DNA of 64,000 bases, taken from contig JACKID010000001.1 in NCBI GenBank assembly GCA_020638675.1, forward strand, positions 434,001 to 498,000, written 5' to 3'. Positions within the stretch are counted from its first letter, which is position 1; each line of letters begins with the position of its first letter. The notes beneath the pieces were generated by a model that worked only from the letters and a program-made list of their open reading frames with translations, had not been told where the DNA came from and did no database searches. Of the stretch, positions 22,699 to 30,884 are shown in pieces. This DNA is from Planctomycetota bacterium. GTDB lineage: Bacteria; Planctomycetota; UBA8742; UBA2392. The translations under genes and the position numbers were made by a program.

Positions 22699-25320
22699 AT
22701 GTTCAAGCTCCGAAACGCGTTCCTGTTGGCGGCAATCACATGCGCACTCTGTGCCGGTGGCCTTGGCGTGCGTGCCGACGACGCGACGGCCGATGCCGAC
22801 AAGCCGCGCGAGTTCACGCCGGACGAAGTCAAGGCCGCTGACGAGCTGCGCCTTACGCTCGACACGGAGCAGCAGACGCTGTTCAACGGGTTGCGCTTCC
22901 TGCTGCGCCCGTCGTTTGAGCCCGAGCTGATGAAGGGCCGGCGCTATCAACCCTGCCCGCTGCCGCCGTTCGAGGAAAAGGCAGACGGACCACTGGATCT
23001 GCTGGAGACACTGCGCTTCTGGGCGCTGCTGCAGTCGGGCATGGCGACGACCGCTTCGAGCGACCGCATGCTCGATCGCCTGCTCGCCACGCCGAATCCC
23101 ACGGAGAAGGACACGGACAACCTCGCACCTACAGCAATTCGCATCCTCGCGCTTCGCGCCGCGCTCAAGCGTGATGAACTGGGGCGCGCCGACGACATCA
23201 AGAGGAAGGCGGAAGCGCTCATCGACCTGACCAACAGCTGGAGTGGCCCAACGTCTGACCGCTCACGCCTAGTGCAGGGCGAGTACATCGCGCCGCTGTG
23301 GTTCGGCAACATGATGTGGCGCTCGCTGATCATGCGTGCGGCCATCGAGTTCGGGTTCAAGCTCGACGACAAGCAGTGGGAGAAGGACCTGCGCGCGCTG
23401 CTGGCGGCCTACGTCAAGGACCGTGGCTGGACGAGCTACAAGAGGGTCTTCAACGGCGCCAGCGGCGACCTGCACACGAACTTCGCGTCCATCGTCGCGC
23501 TCGGGCTCGCCGACACGGCGCCCGAAGACACGCTCAACGCAACCTCGCTGCGCAACATCGGCAAGAAGCTGAAGCTCGTGCCGGAGATCCTGACGCGCCT
23601 CGACAACGACTACAAGAACGAGACGTGGAACGGCTCACGCATCGCGCTGCTGAACACGCTGCCGGACACCTACGCGCCCGAGCGCGAAACACCGGCAACC
23701 TGGCGCGCGGCGCACGTTCGTTCCGGTGTGGCGCTGCTGGATGCGACCGGGCGTGTGGCGTCGCGCCATTCGCTGCTGGTGGACATCGGGCTCGCGCAGA
23801 GCGGCTGGTCCCGCGCACAGACCTCGACCTGCGAGACGGCGCTGACCTGCATCGGGCTCAGCGGCGGGCTGCTCGCGCAAGGCAAGGGCCCGCTCGCCGA
23901 GCGCGAGCTCGCATCGATCGGGCGAATCCTGTATGCGCTGGCAGTGCTGCACGCTGACAAGGCGCGGCTCGGCGGCGGCGACTTCGACAGCAACGTCAAC
24001 TACGCCATTGAAGACGGCGCGGCATTCCTGCGCAGCGTACAGAAAGCCGACGGCAGCTTCCCCGGCGTCTACGAGAGCAACCCCGGCAACACGGCGTACT
24101 GCCTGCTCGCGATGATGCACGGCGGCGTCTCGCGCGACGACGAATGCATCAAGAACGGCATCAAGTGGATGATCGACCAGGGCGCGGCCACACGCGCATC
24201 GACCTACGGCATCGCGGCCATGCTGATGTGCATGCAGACCTACTACGCGCCCGAGCAGCGCGAAGCGGGCATCCTGTACATCGAGAACGCCAAGGAGTTT
24301 GAAGAGGCCCGCCGCAAGGTGTGGCAGAGCCTCGACAAGGAACACGCGACGTTCATCAAGAGCCTCGTCGAGTACCTGGACGAGGCCAACGTCGGCGGCA
24401 AGCGCGGCGGCTGGGGCTACATGCGCGCGCCGAACAAGGGCGACAACAACCACAGCGACAACTCGTGCAGCCAGTATGCCGTGCTCGGCTACAAGGCAGC
24501 CAGCCTGCTCGGCGCGGAACTTGATACGAAAGTGTTCGAGGCTGAAGCGGAGCGCCTGATCAGTCAGTACTGGAAAGATGAGCGCTACGACCCGGTCGAA
24601 TACATTCACAACCCGGACGACCGGGAAGGCGATGACGACGAGCGCAAGTCACGCAAGACCCGCTCGAGCTCCAAAGACAACATCCGCCCGGGCGGCTGGA
24701 GCTACATATGCGGCACGGTAAGCGGCGCCTCGATGCAGTTGACGGCCGCCGGCATTTCCAGCCTGACCATCTGCATGGACGAGCTGAAAGTGCGCGGCAA
24801 GTTGAAGGAAGCCCTGGCGATGAAGATCGGGCTGACGATCCGCGGCGCGGAAGGCTGGGTGCGCCGAAACTACTACAAGCCCGAAAACATGAACGGCTCG
24901 ACCAGCCCGCTGGCGATCGCGACCAGCGACGGTTGGGGCATCTACTACAACCTGTATTCGGTCGAGCGCGGCTGCGTGCTGGCCGGCATTCGCAAACTGG
25001 AAGGCGAAGTCGACTGGTACCAGATCGGCGCCGAAGGCCTGGTGGAAAACCAGAACATGGACGGCAGTTGGGGCACGTCCTATGGCATTTCGATTCCCGG
25101 GCGCAGCAACCAGCAGGTGATCAATACCTGCCTCGCCATCCTGTTCCTGAAGCGCGCTGCGATGCCGGTGATCACCGAGCACAAGAAGCGCGAGAAGGAA
25201 GCCGAGGAAGAGAAGAAGCGCAAGGAAGCCGCAAAGAACCCGATCACCAAAGGCCCGGAAGACAAGAAGCGTGAGAAGGAAGAAGCCGAAAAGAAAGAGG
25301 CCGAGAAGTCCGGAGAGTAG
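22699..25320 (+). CDS. Secreted alpha/alpha-toroid protein, paralogue 1 (squalene-cyclase/prenyltransferase-like repeats)
   Basis: An 873-residue exported protein; start MFKLRNAFLLAAITCALCAGG is a signal peptide, while the upstream in-frame extension is not signal-like. QW-like motifs of the terpene cyclase/prenyltransferase toroid fold are visible: FLRSVQKADGSFPG in the middle and GLVENQNMDGSWG near the end. Markers shared by all four tandem paralogues are LFNGLRFLLRPSFEPELM, a PCPLPPF cysteine motif, PLWFGNMMWRS, NSCSQYAVLGYKAASLLGA, SSLTICMDELKVRGK and YYNLYSVERGCVLAG followed by VDWYQIGAEGL. The DxDD catalytic motif of squalene-hopene cyclase is absent. The tail is Lys/Glu-rich and contains NPITKGPED. 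Function unknown; periplasmic or surface location inferred. Confidence 0.8.
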   Translation: MFKLRNAFLLAAITCALCAGGLGVRADDATADADKPREFTPDEVKAADELRLTLDTEQQTLFNGLRFLLRPSFEPELMKGRRYQPCPLPPFEEKADGPLDLLETLRFWALLQSGMATTASSDRMLDRLLATPNPTEKDTDNLAPTAIRILALRAALKRDELGRADDIKRKAEALIDLTNSWSGPTSDRSRLVQGEYIAPLWFGNMMWRSLIMRAAIEFGFKLDDKQWEKDLRALLAAYVKDRGWTSYKRVFNGASGDLHTNFASIVALGLADTAPEDTLNATSLRNIGKKLKLVPEILTRLDNDYKNETWNGSRIALLNTLPDTYAPERETPATWRAAHVRSGVALLDATGRVASRHSLLVDIGLAQSGWSRAQTSTCETALTCIGLSGGLLAQGKGPLAERELASIGRILYALAVLHADKARLGGGDFDSNVNYAIEDGAAFLRSVQKADGSFPGVYESNPGNTAYCLLAMMHGGVSRDDECIKNGIKWMIDQGAATRASTYGIAAMLMCMQTYYAPEQREAGILYIENAKEFEEARRKVWQSLDKEHATFIKSLVEYLDEANVGGKRGGWGYMRAPNKGDNNHSDNSCSQYAVLGYKAASLLGAELDTKVFEAEAERLISQYWKDERYDPVEYIHNPDDREGDDDERKSRKTRSSSKDNIRPGGWSYICGTVSGASMQLTAAGISSLTICMDELKVRGKLKEALAMKIGLTIRGAEGWVRRNYYKPENMNGSTSPLAIATSDGWGIYYNLYSVERGCVLAGIRKLEGEVDWYQIGAEGLVENQNMDGSWGTSYGISIPGRSNQQVINTCLAILFLKRAAMPVITEHKKREKEAEEEKKRKEAAKNPITKGPEDKKREKEEAEKKEAEKSGE

Positions 25321-25341
25321 CAACTCCGCCGAACCAGCCAA

Positions 25342-25368
25342 AGAAGCGCGTCCGGCGGACGCGCTTCT
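25342..25368 (+). terminator. Hairpin after toroid paralogue 1
   Basis: AGAAGCGCGT, loop CCGGCGG, ACGCGCTTCT: a perfect 10-bp stem followed by CGCGTTTCC. It may act as a terminator or as a processing/stability element between paralogues 1 and 2; the T tract is weak. Confidence 0.55.
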
Positions 25369-25522
25369 CGCGTTTCCGGCCCGCTGCGCCCTGTGCGAAA
25401 GCGCAAAAAAGTTGACCCAAGGCCGCTGATCGGCGATAGCGAATTGGCAATACCCTTTGGGGAGGTGAGCCGGTGCCGTATCCTCGTTGCAGCGCCAGAT
25501 TCACCCCAGAGGTCCTCCGGCC

Positions 25523-28294
25523 ATGGCATCTCGAGCCCCTGCAACCTTGCTGCTCCTGCTCGCCGCGTTGCTGTTTGCACAGGCGCCGTCGCACGCCAAG
25601 GACCGCAAGAAAGACAAGGAAGCCGGCCAGCAGAAGTCCGAGCAGGAAGAGAAGCCGGCCGTACCCGCGCCCACGGTGCACACGTTCACCGAGGAAGAAA
25701 TCGAGACCGCATGGAGTGTGCTCGAGGAAGTGCCCTCCGAAGTCGTCATCGTCATCAACAACCTGCGCTTCCTGATGCGCCCGAAGTACGAAGCCGAGTT
25801 GATGGCAGGCCGTGCCGTTCAGCCCTGTCCGCTGGCGCCGTTTGAAGACAACGGCGGCCCGCAGATGCACGGCGCCGAGCAGCTTCGCCTGTGGGCCGTG
25901 CTCGCCTCGGGCATGCCGCTCACGGACTCGACGCGCTACCACCTGCTGCGTTTTCTCGATTCGCAAACAACGGAGCCTGGCGACAGCCTGGGCCCTTTCG
26001 CCGTGCAACTCGGCGTCTGCTACGCGGCGCTCAAGCGCGGCGACAGCGATCTCGAAGACCGTCTGCGCGAACGCGCGGGCGAAGTGCTGGATGCCGCGAT
26101 GAAGCTGCACCGCGGCACGGACGACGACTCGCCGCTGATCGTCGGCGAAGTGATCCTGCCCATGTGGTTCGCTAACCAGGCGTGGCGCGCGGTCATCTGC
26201 CGCATGGCGCTCGCGATGGAGCTCAAGTTCAACGAGCACGTCTGGGAAACCGCCCTGCGCAACCTGTGCGGCACCGGCTACAAGTCCCGCGGCTGGAACG
26301 GGCGCGGGCGCGGGGCCGAGACGCCGCTTGAGGACCTCGACACCAACCTGTTCGCCATCACCGCGCTTGATCTCGCGCTTCACGCGCCCGAGAAAACACT
26401 TGGCACCGGTCCCCTGCGCACGATTGAGAAGGACGCCAAGTTCATTCCCGAGGTGTTGTCACGGCTGGAGCGAGACTACCTCGCCGAGCCGCTGGTCGGC
26501 ACGCGCATGGCCATGATCCGGACGTTCTCGCCGGACACCTCACCCGCATCGCGCGAGCCGCAGGCCTGGCATGACGCGGTGCTGGAAGCGGCCGTGCGCG
26601 ACCACAGCATCACCGGCGTAGCAACAACTCCGGACAGTGTAGCGGCCGAGTTGGGCGTAACCGGGCGTCGGCGCTCGCGGACCTCCACTCGAATCACCGA
26701 GACAGCCATGAACTGCCTCGGCCATTGCGGCGGGCTGCTGGGCCAGGGCGAAGCGCCGCTGTCGGGCATGACGCTGACCGAGATCGGGCAGATCATGCAT
26801 GCGCTGTCCGTGCTGCACGCCAGCGCCTCCGGGGAAGGCGAGCCGCAATACATCACGAACGTGCCCGGCGTGGAGGACGCGATCCAGAGGGGCTGCGAAT
26901 TTCTGGTCAAGATGCAGAAGCGTGACGGCAGCTTCAGCGGTGGCTACTCAAACCTGTACGCCAACACTGCCATCGCGGTGCTGGCGCTGTTGCACGGCGG
27001 GTGGTCCCGCGACAGCGAGCCCGTAAAGCTCGGAATCAGCCAGATCCTGCGCCGCAAAGACGATGACGGGAAGCCGCTTCCAAACAGCGTCTGGACCAAC
27101 TTCTTCGCGTCCACCTACAGCGACGGCATCACGCTGATGATGTTCCAGAAGTACTACGAAAAAGAGCAGCGCGATTCGGGCATCCTGTGGGCCGACACCC
27201 CGGAAGAGTTCAAGGCGGCGGCGAAGAAGACCTGGGATTCCCTCGACGGCGAGCATCGGGCGGCGATTGAGGCCATGATCGCGCGCACGGAGAGCGCGCA
27301 ACTGGAGGGCTCGCGTGGTGGCTGGGGTTACAGCGCACCGGCGCGTGGCGGCAAGATGCCGTCGGACAGCCACTGGGACAACTCAAACGCGCAGTTCGCG
27401 ATGCTCGGCTACAAGGCCGCCAGCATGCTCGGCGCGCCGGTGAAATCCCGCAAGTTTGAGCAGGAGGCCCGCCGGCTGATCGACGACTACGGCAGCCGCG
27501 AGGGGGCGGAAATCCGCGAGTACTCGCTGCTTGAGGATGTGCCCGGCCAGACCTCGTCCGAAGTGTGGCAGTCCAGAATCAAGGTCGGCGGCTGGGGATA
27601 CAACGGCCAGATCGTACCGCCGAACACGGGCATGACGGGCGCAGGCCTGTCGACACTGGCGATCTGCCGGGACGAGCTGAAAGTGCGCGGCGAGCTGTCC
27701 CGCGATCTCTCTCGCAAGATCGCGCTGGCCATTCACGGCGCCCAGGCGTCGCTGGCCGATGACTATTTCCATCTGAGCTACCGGCGTGACCAACTGCTGC
27801 GCGACCGCAACTATGCGTTTGAGCAATGGGGCCGCGGCGATGGCAGCGCCGATGGCATGGGTCTCTACTACGACCTGTACGCCGTTGAGCGCGGCGCCGT
27901 GCTGGCAGGCATCCCGCTGTTTGACTGGGAAGTCGACTGGTACGAGATCGGCGCCGAGGGACTGATCCGCATACAGCGCTCGTCCGGTGACTGGCACGGC
28001 CCGAAAGACGACAAGAACCCGGACGCCTACGGCTTCCCCCAGATCATCAATACCAGCATGGCCATCCTGTTCCTGAAGAAGGCCGCGCCCCCTGTGGTCT
28101 CCGAGCCGGGGCTGCGTGAGCCGAAGATCAAGCCGCCAACACCGGTGACCAACGGCCCGAAAGCGAAGCCGATCAACCCGGCCACGCCCGGCCCCAACGG
28201 CAAACCGAAGCCGCTGCGCAAGGCGCCGACCGAGGGCAAGAAGGACAAACCCGAGGGCCCGGTCACGAAGGGACCAAAGGGGGAGGACGAGTGA
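25523..28294 (+). CDS. Secreted alpha/alpha-toroid protein, paralogue 2
   Basis: A 923-residue exported protein starting MASRAPATLLLLLAALLFAQA, with AGAGG upstream. It has the cluster markers: VINNLRFLMRPKYEAELMAG, QPCPLAPF, PMWFANQAWR, QFAMLGYKAASMLGAP, STLAICRDELKVRGE and YYDLYAVERGAVLAG followed by VDWYEIGAEGL. QW-like motifs are FLVKMQKRDGSFSGG and GLIRIQRSSGDWHG. No cyclase DxDD motif. The tail carries repeated P-V/A-T-x-G-P units (TPVTNGPKAKP, NPATPGPNGKP, GPVTKGPKGED). Its stop codon overlaps the start of paralogue 3 (TGATG), so the two are translationally coupled. A 50-base stretch is identical to paralogue 3. Confidence 0.8.
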   Translation: MASRAPATLLLLLAALLFAQAPSHAKDRKKDKEAGQQKSEQEEKPAVPAPTVHTFTEEEIETAWSVLEEVPSEVVIVINNLRFLMRPKYEAELMAGRAVQPCPLAPFEDNGGPQMHGAEQLRLWAVLASGMPLTDSTRYHLLRFLDSQTTEPGDSLGPFAVQLGVCYAALKRGDSDLEDRLRERAGEVLDAAMKLHRGTDDDSPLIVGEVILPMWFANQAWRAVICRMALAMELKFNEHVWETALRNLCGTGYKSRGWNGRGRGAETPLEDLDTNLFAITALDLALHAPEKTLGTGPLRTIEKDAKFIPEVLSRLERDYLAEPLVGTRMAMIRTFSPDTSPASREPQAWHDAVLEAAVRDHSITGVATTPDSVAAELGVTGRRRSRTSTRITETAMNCLGHCGGLLGQGEAPLSGMTLTEIGQIMHALSVLHASASGEGEPQYITNVPGVEDAIQRGCEFLVKMQKRDGSFSGGYSNLYANTAIAVLALLHGGWSRDSEPVKLGISQILRRKDDDGKPLPNSVWTNFFASTYSDGITLMMFQKYYEKEQRDSGILWADTPEEFKAAAKKTWDSLDGEHRAAIEAMIARTESAQLEGSRGGWGYSAPARGGKMPSDSHWDNSNAQFAMLGYKAASMLGAPVKSRKFEQEARRLIDDYGSREGAEIREYSLLEDVPGQTSSEVWQSRIKVGGWGYNGQIVPPNTGMTGAGLSTLAICRDELKVRGELSRDLSRKIALAIHGAQASLADDYFHLSYRRDQLLRDRNYAFEQWGRGDGSADGMGLYYDLYAVERGAVLAGIPLFDWEVDWYEIGAEGLIRIQRSSGDWHGPKDDKNPDAYGFPQIINTSMAILFLKKAAPPVVSEPGLREPKIKPPTPVTNGPKAKPINPATPGPNGKPKPLRKAPTEGKKDKPEGPVTKGPKGEDE
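26223..26272 (+). repeat. 50-base tract identical to paralogue 3 (copy 1)
   Basis: The tract encodes KFNEHVWETALRNLCG and is identical base for base to 28970-29019, although the flanking sequence of the two genes differs at most third positions. Confidence 0.9.
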
Positions 28295-30846
28295 TGCGCT
28301 TCTCCCGCACTGTTGTTCCGGCACTCGTCTGCGCGATCGCGTTCAGCCTGGCGCACGGGCCGGCCGTGTGCGCAAAAGACGAAGACAAGCCCGCGGCGAA
28401 GCCGGCCGCGCCTGCGCCCACGATCCGTGATTTCACGGACAAGGAGATCGAGCACGCGCAGCAGGTAATCGGCGGGATCGAGCCCGCGCGCGCGATGCTG
28501 GTCAACAACCTGCGCTACCTGCTGCGCCCGGAGTACGAGCACGAGTTGATGCTCGGGCGCGCCAACGTGCCGTGCGCGCTCACGCCGTTTGAGCGCGACG
28601 AGCTCGCGCCCATGACCGTGCTGTCAAACCTGCGCCTGTGGGCCGTGCTGCAGAGCGGCATGGCGAGCACCGATGCGACTCGGATGCAACTGGATCGGTT
28701 TCTCGCCAACCAGTTGCCCGATGCCGACATCTCGCTGGCTAACTTCGGCGTCGAGCTGGCGATCTGTGTCTCGGCCGTGCAGCGCGCGGACCTGCCGGAC
28801 CACGACAAGATCCGCGACCGCGCCCGTGACCTCATCGATCTCGCCATGCGCGTGCGTACGGGCACGGATGTGGACTCGCCGCTGATCGTCGGCAGCACGA
28901 TCCGCCCGATGTGGTTCGCCAATCATCTCTGGCGCGGGTTGATCTGCCGCTTTGCAATCGCCCTGGAGATCAAGTTCAACGAGCACGTCTGGGAAACCGC
29001 CCTGCGCAACCTGTGCGGCGCGGTCAGCAAGCGCGGCTGGTGCGGGGCCGGGCGCGCAATCGACGCGACCTTCGACTTCGATACCAACCTGCTCGCGATG
29101 GCCGCCGCCAACCTCGCGCTCACAGCGCCCGAGGGAACTTTGAAAGGCTCCGTGCTGCGCAGCGTCGAGAAAGCCGTCGAGTGCGTGCCCGCAACGCTGC
29201 AGCGCCTCGAGCGGGACTACAAGAGTGAGCCCATCGTCGGTTCTCGCCTTGCGGTCGCGTTGATGCTCAACACTGCCTGGGCGCCGGAGGGCAGCGACCC
29301 GGCGGCCTGGCGCAAGGCCATCCTGACGATGGCGGTGGGGGACAACGACCCGACCGGCGCCGTTCGCCTCGACAATCACATGGGCTACGCGCTCGGGCTG
29401 ACGCCGGACGTCGATTCGCGCATCGGGCGCGTGATCGCCGATACCGCCATGAACTGCATCGCGCTCGGGTCCTGCCTCGCTTGCGACGCGCCTTCGCTGC
29501 TGGCGAAAGTCGCGTTGTCCGAGGTCGGGCGCGAGATGTATGCGTTCTCCGTGATTCACGCGGCGGCGCTCGACGCCGGGACGCCACTGATGGACGTCAC
29601 CGACGAGGCCACCGAGCGCGCCATCCAGAAGGGCTGCGAATACCTCGTGAGCATTCAGGACAAGGACGGCTGCTTCCAATATCGCATGTTCCCCGGCGCC
29701 AACACGGCCGCGTCGCTGCTCGCGCTGCTGCACGGCGACTGGAGCCGCGACAGCGATGAAGTGAAGCGCGGCATCGAATGGCTGACGTCGAACTACCTGC
29801 CGGGCCACACCTACAGCGACGCGCTGGTGATGATGTGCTTCCAGAAGTACTACGAGCCCGAAGAGCGGGAGTGCGGCATTCTTACGCCGCAGTCGCCCGA
29901 AGGCTTCCAGCAGGCGCAGGTCGCACTGTTGCAGCGGCTCGACCCGCGCCACCGCAAGTTGATCGAGTGGACGGCGAAGTGTCTCGATGCCGCCCACAAC
30001 CGGGCCGGCTTCGGCTATGGCGGCCAGACGCCGCCCGACTCCGGGCCCTATGCGGACAACTCATGCAGCCAGTTCGGCGTGCTGGGGCTCAAGTCCGCCA
30101 GCCTGCTCGGCGCGAAGGTGGACGAGAAGATTTTCAAGGCGGAGGCCTCGCGCCTGATCCGGCGCTATACGGTCAACGGCAGCAACGGGCGGGTCACCTA
30201 CCGCTACCGCACCGTCGACAAGAAGGGCGAAGTCAAAGTCCACGACGACGAGATCTCGGCCGGCGGCTGGGACTACTTCGGCGAGGCCAACCTCGGTCTG
30301 TCGATGACGGCCGGCGGTGTTTCCAGCCTCGCGATCTGCCGCGACGAGCTGAAGGTGCGCGGGCAGCTGGACGACGACTTCGCGCGCAAGATTGACGCCA
30401 CGATCCTCGGCGCGGAACTCTGGATGTCGAAGAACTACTACACGCTCGACAGCGAGCTGTACCTGCTGCGTCACCCGAACATCCACCGCGACGCCTACTA
30501 CAACCTGTACTCGGTCGAGCGCGCCGGGGTGCTGGCCGGCAGCCCGCTTTGGGGCAACGGGCTCGACTGGTACGCCATCGGCGCCGCCGGCCTGATCGCC
30601 CGCCAGGCTTCCGACGGAAGCTGGGGCGTGCTGATGCATGAAGAGAAAGAGAACGTTCGCGACTACACGGCCGAGCCGTACGCCATCGCGTTCGCGATTC
30701 TGTTCCTGAAACGTGCCGCGCTGCCGCTGGTAGGCGGCCCGCCGCACAGCCCGTCGGACACGCCGCCAAGCCCCACAACGCCCGAGCCAAAGCCGGACAG
30801 CCCCGTCACACCCGGGCCTAAAACCGGCACGGAGACCACAAAGTAG
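28294..30846 (+). CDS. Secreted alpha/alpha-toroid protein, paralogue 3
   Basis: An 850-residue exported protein. The ATG overlaps the stop codon of paralogue 2 and is preceded by GGGGGAGG at 7 bases, a strong ribosome site; a GTG one codon earlier is the alternative. Signal peptide MRFSRTVVPALVCAIAFSLA. Cluster markers: LVNNLRYLLRPEYEHELM, VPCALTPF, PMWFANHLWR, DNSCSQFGVLGLKSASLLGA, SSLAICRDELKVRGQ and YYNLYSVERAGVLAG followed by LDWYAIGAAGLIA. QW-like motifs are YLVSIQDKDGCFQYR and GLIARQASDGSWGV. It ends with a Pro/Thr tail containing SPVTPGPKTG. Catalytic cyclase motifs absent; role unknown. Confidence 0.8.
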   Translation: MRFSRTVVPALVCAIAFSLAHGPAVCAKDEDKPAAKPAAPAPTIRDFTDKEIEHAQQVIGGIEPARAMLVNNLRYLLRPEYEHELMLGRANVPCALTPFERDELAPMTVLSNLRLWAVLQSGMASTDATRMQLDRFLANQLPDADISLANFGVELAICVSAVQRADLPDHDKIRDRARDLIDLAMRVRTGTDVDSPLIVGSTIRPMWFANHLWRGLICRFAIALEIKFNEHVWETALRNLCGAVSKRGWCGAGRAIDATFDFDTNLLAMAAANLALTAPEGTLKGSVLRSVEKAVECVPATLQRLERDYKSEPIVGSRLAVALMLNTAWAPEGSDPAAWRKAILTMAVGDNDPTGAVRLDNHMGYALGLTPDVDSRIGRVIADTAMNCIALGSCLACDAPSLLAKVALSEVGREMYAFSVIHAAALDAGTPLMDVTDEATERAIQKGCEYLVSIQDKDGCFQYRMFPGANTAASLLALLHGDWSRDSDEVKRGIEWLTSNYLPGHTYSDALVMMCFQKYYEPEERECGILTPQSPEGFQQAQVALLQRLDPRHRKLIEWTAKCLDAAHNRAGFGYGGQTPPDSGPYADNSCSQFGVLGLKSASLLGAKVDEKIFKAEASRLIRRYTVNGSNGRVTYRYRTVDKKGEVKVHDDEISAGGWDYFGEANLGLSMTAGGVSSLAICRDELKVRGQLDDDFARKIDATILGAELWMSKNYYTLDSELYLLRHPNIHRDAYYNLYSVERAGVLAGSPLWGNGLDWYAIGAAGLIARQASDGSWGVLMHEEKENVRDYTAEPYAIAFAILFLKRAALPLVGGPPHSPSDTPPSPTTPEPKPDSPVTPGPKTGTETTK
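28970..29019 (+). repeat. 50-base tract identical to paralogue 2 (copy 2)
   Basis: Partner of 26223-26272. The equivalent segment of paralogue 4 (KYNEHVWESELKNVSQ) is clearly diverged in DNA, so the identity is specific to the 2/3 pair. Confidence 0.9.
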
Positions 30847-30884
30847 CCATACACGCCAACCGCCAAGCCGCCCCGGAGTTCGCC

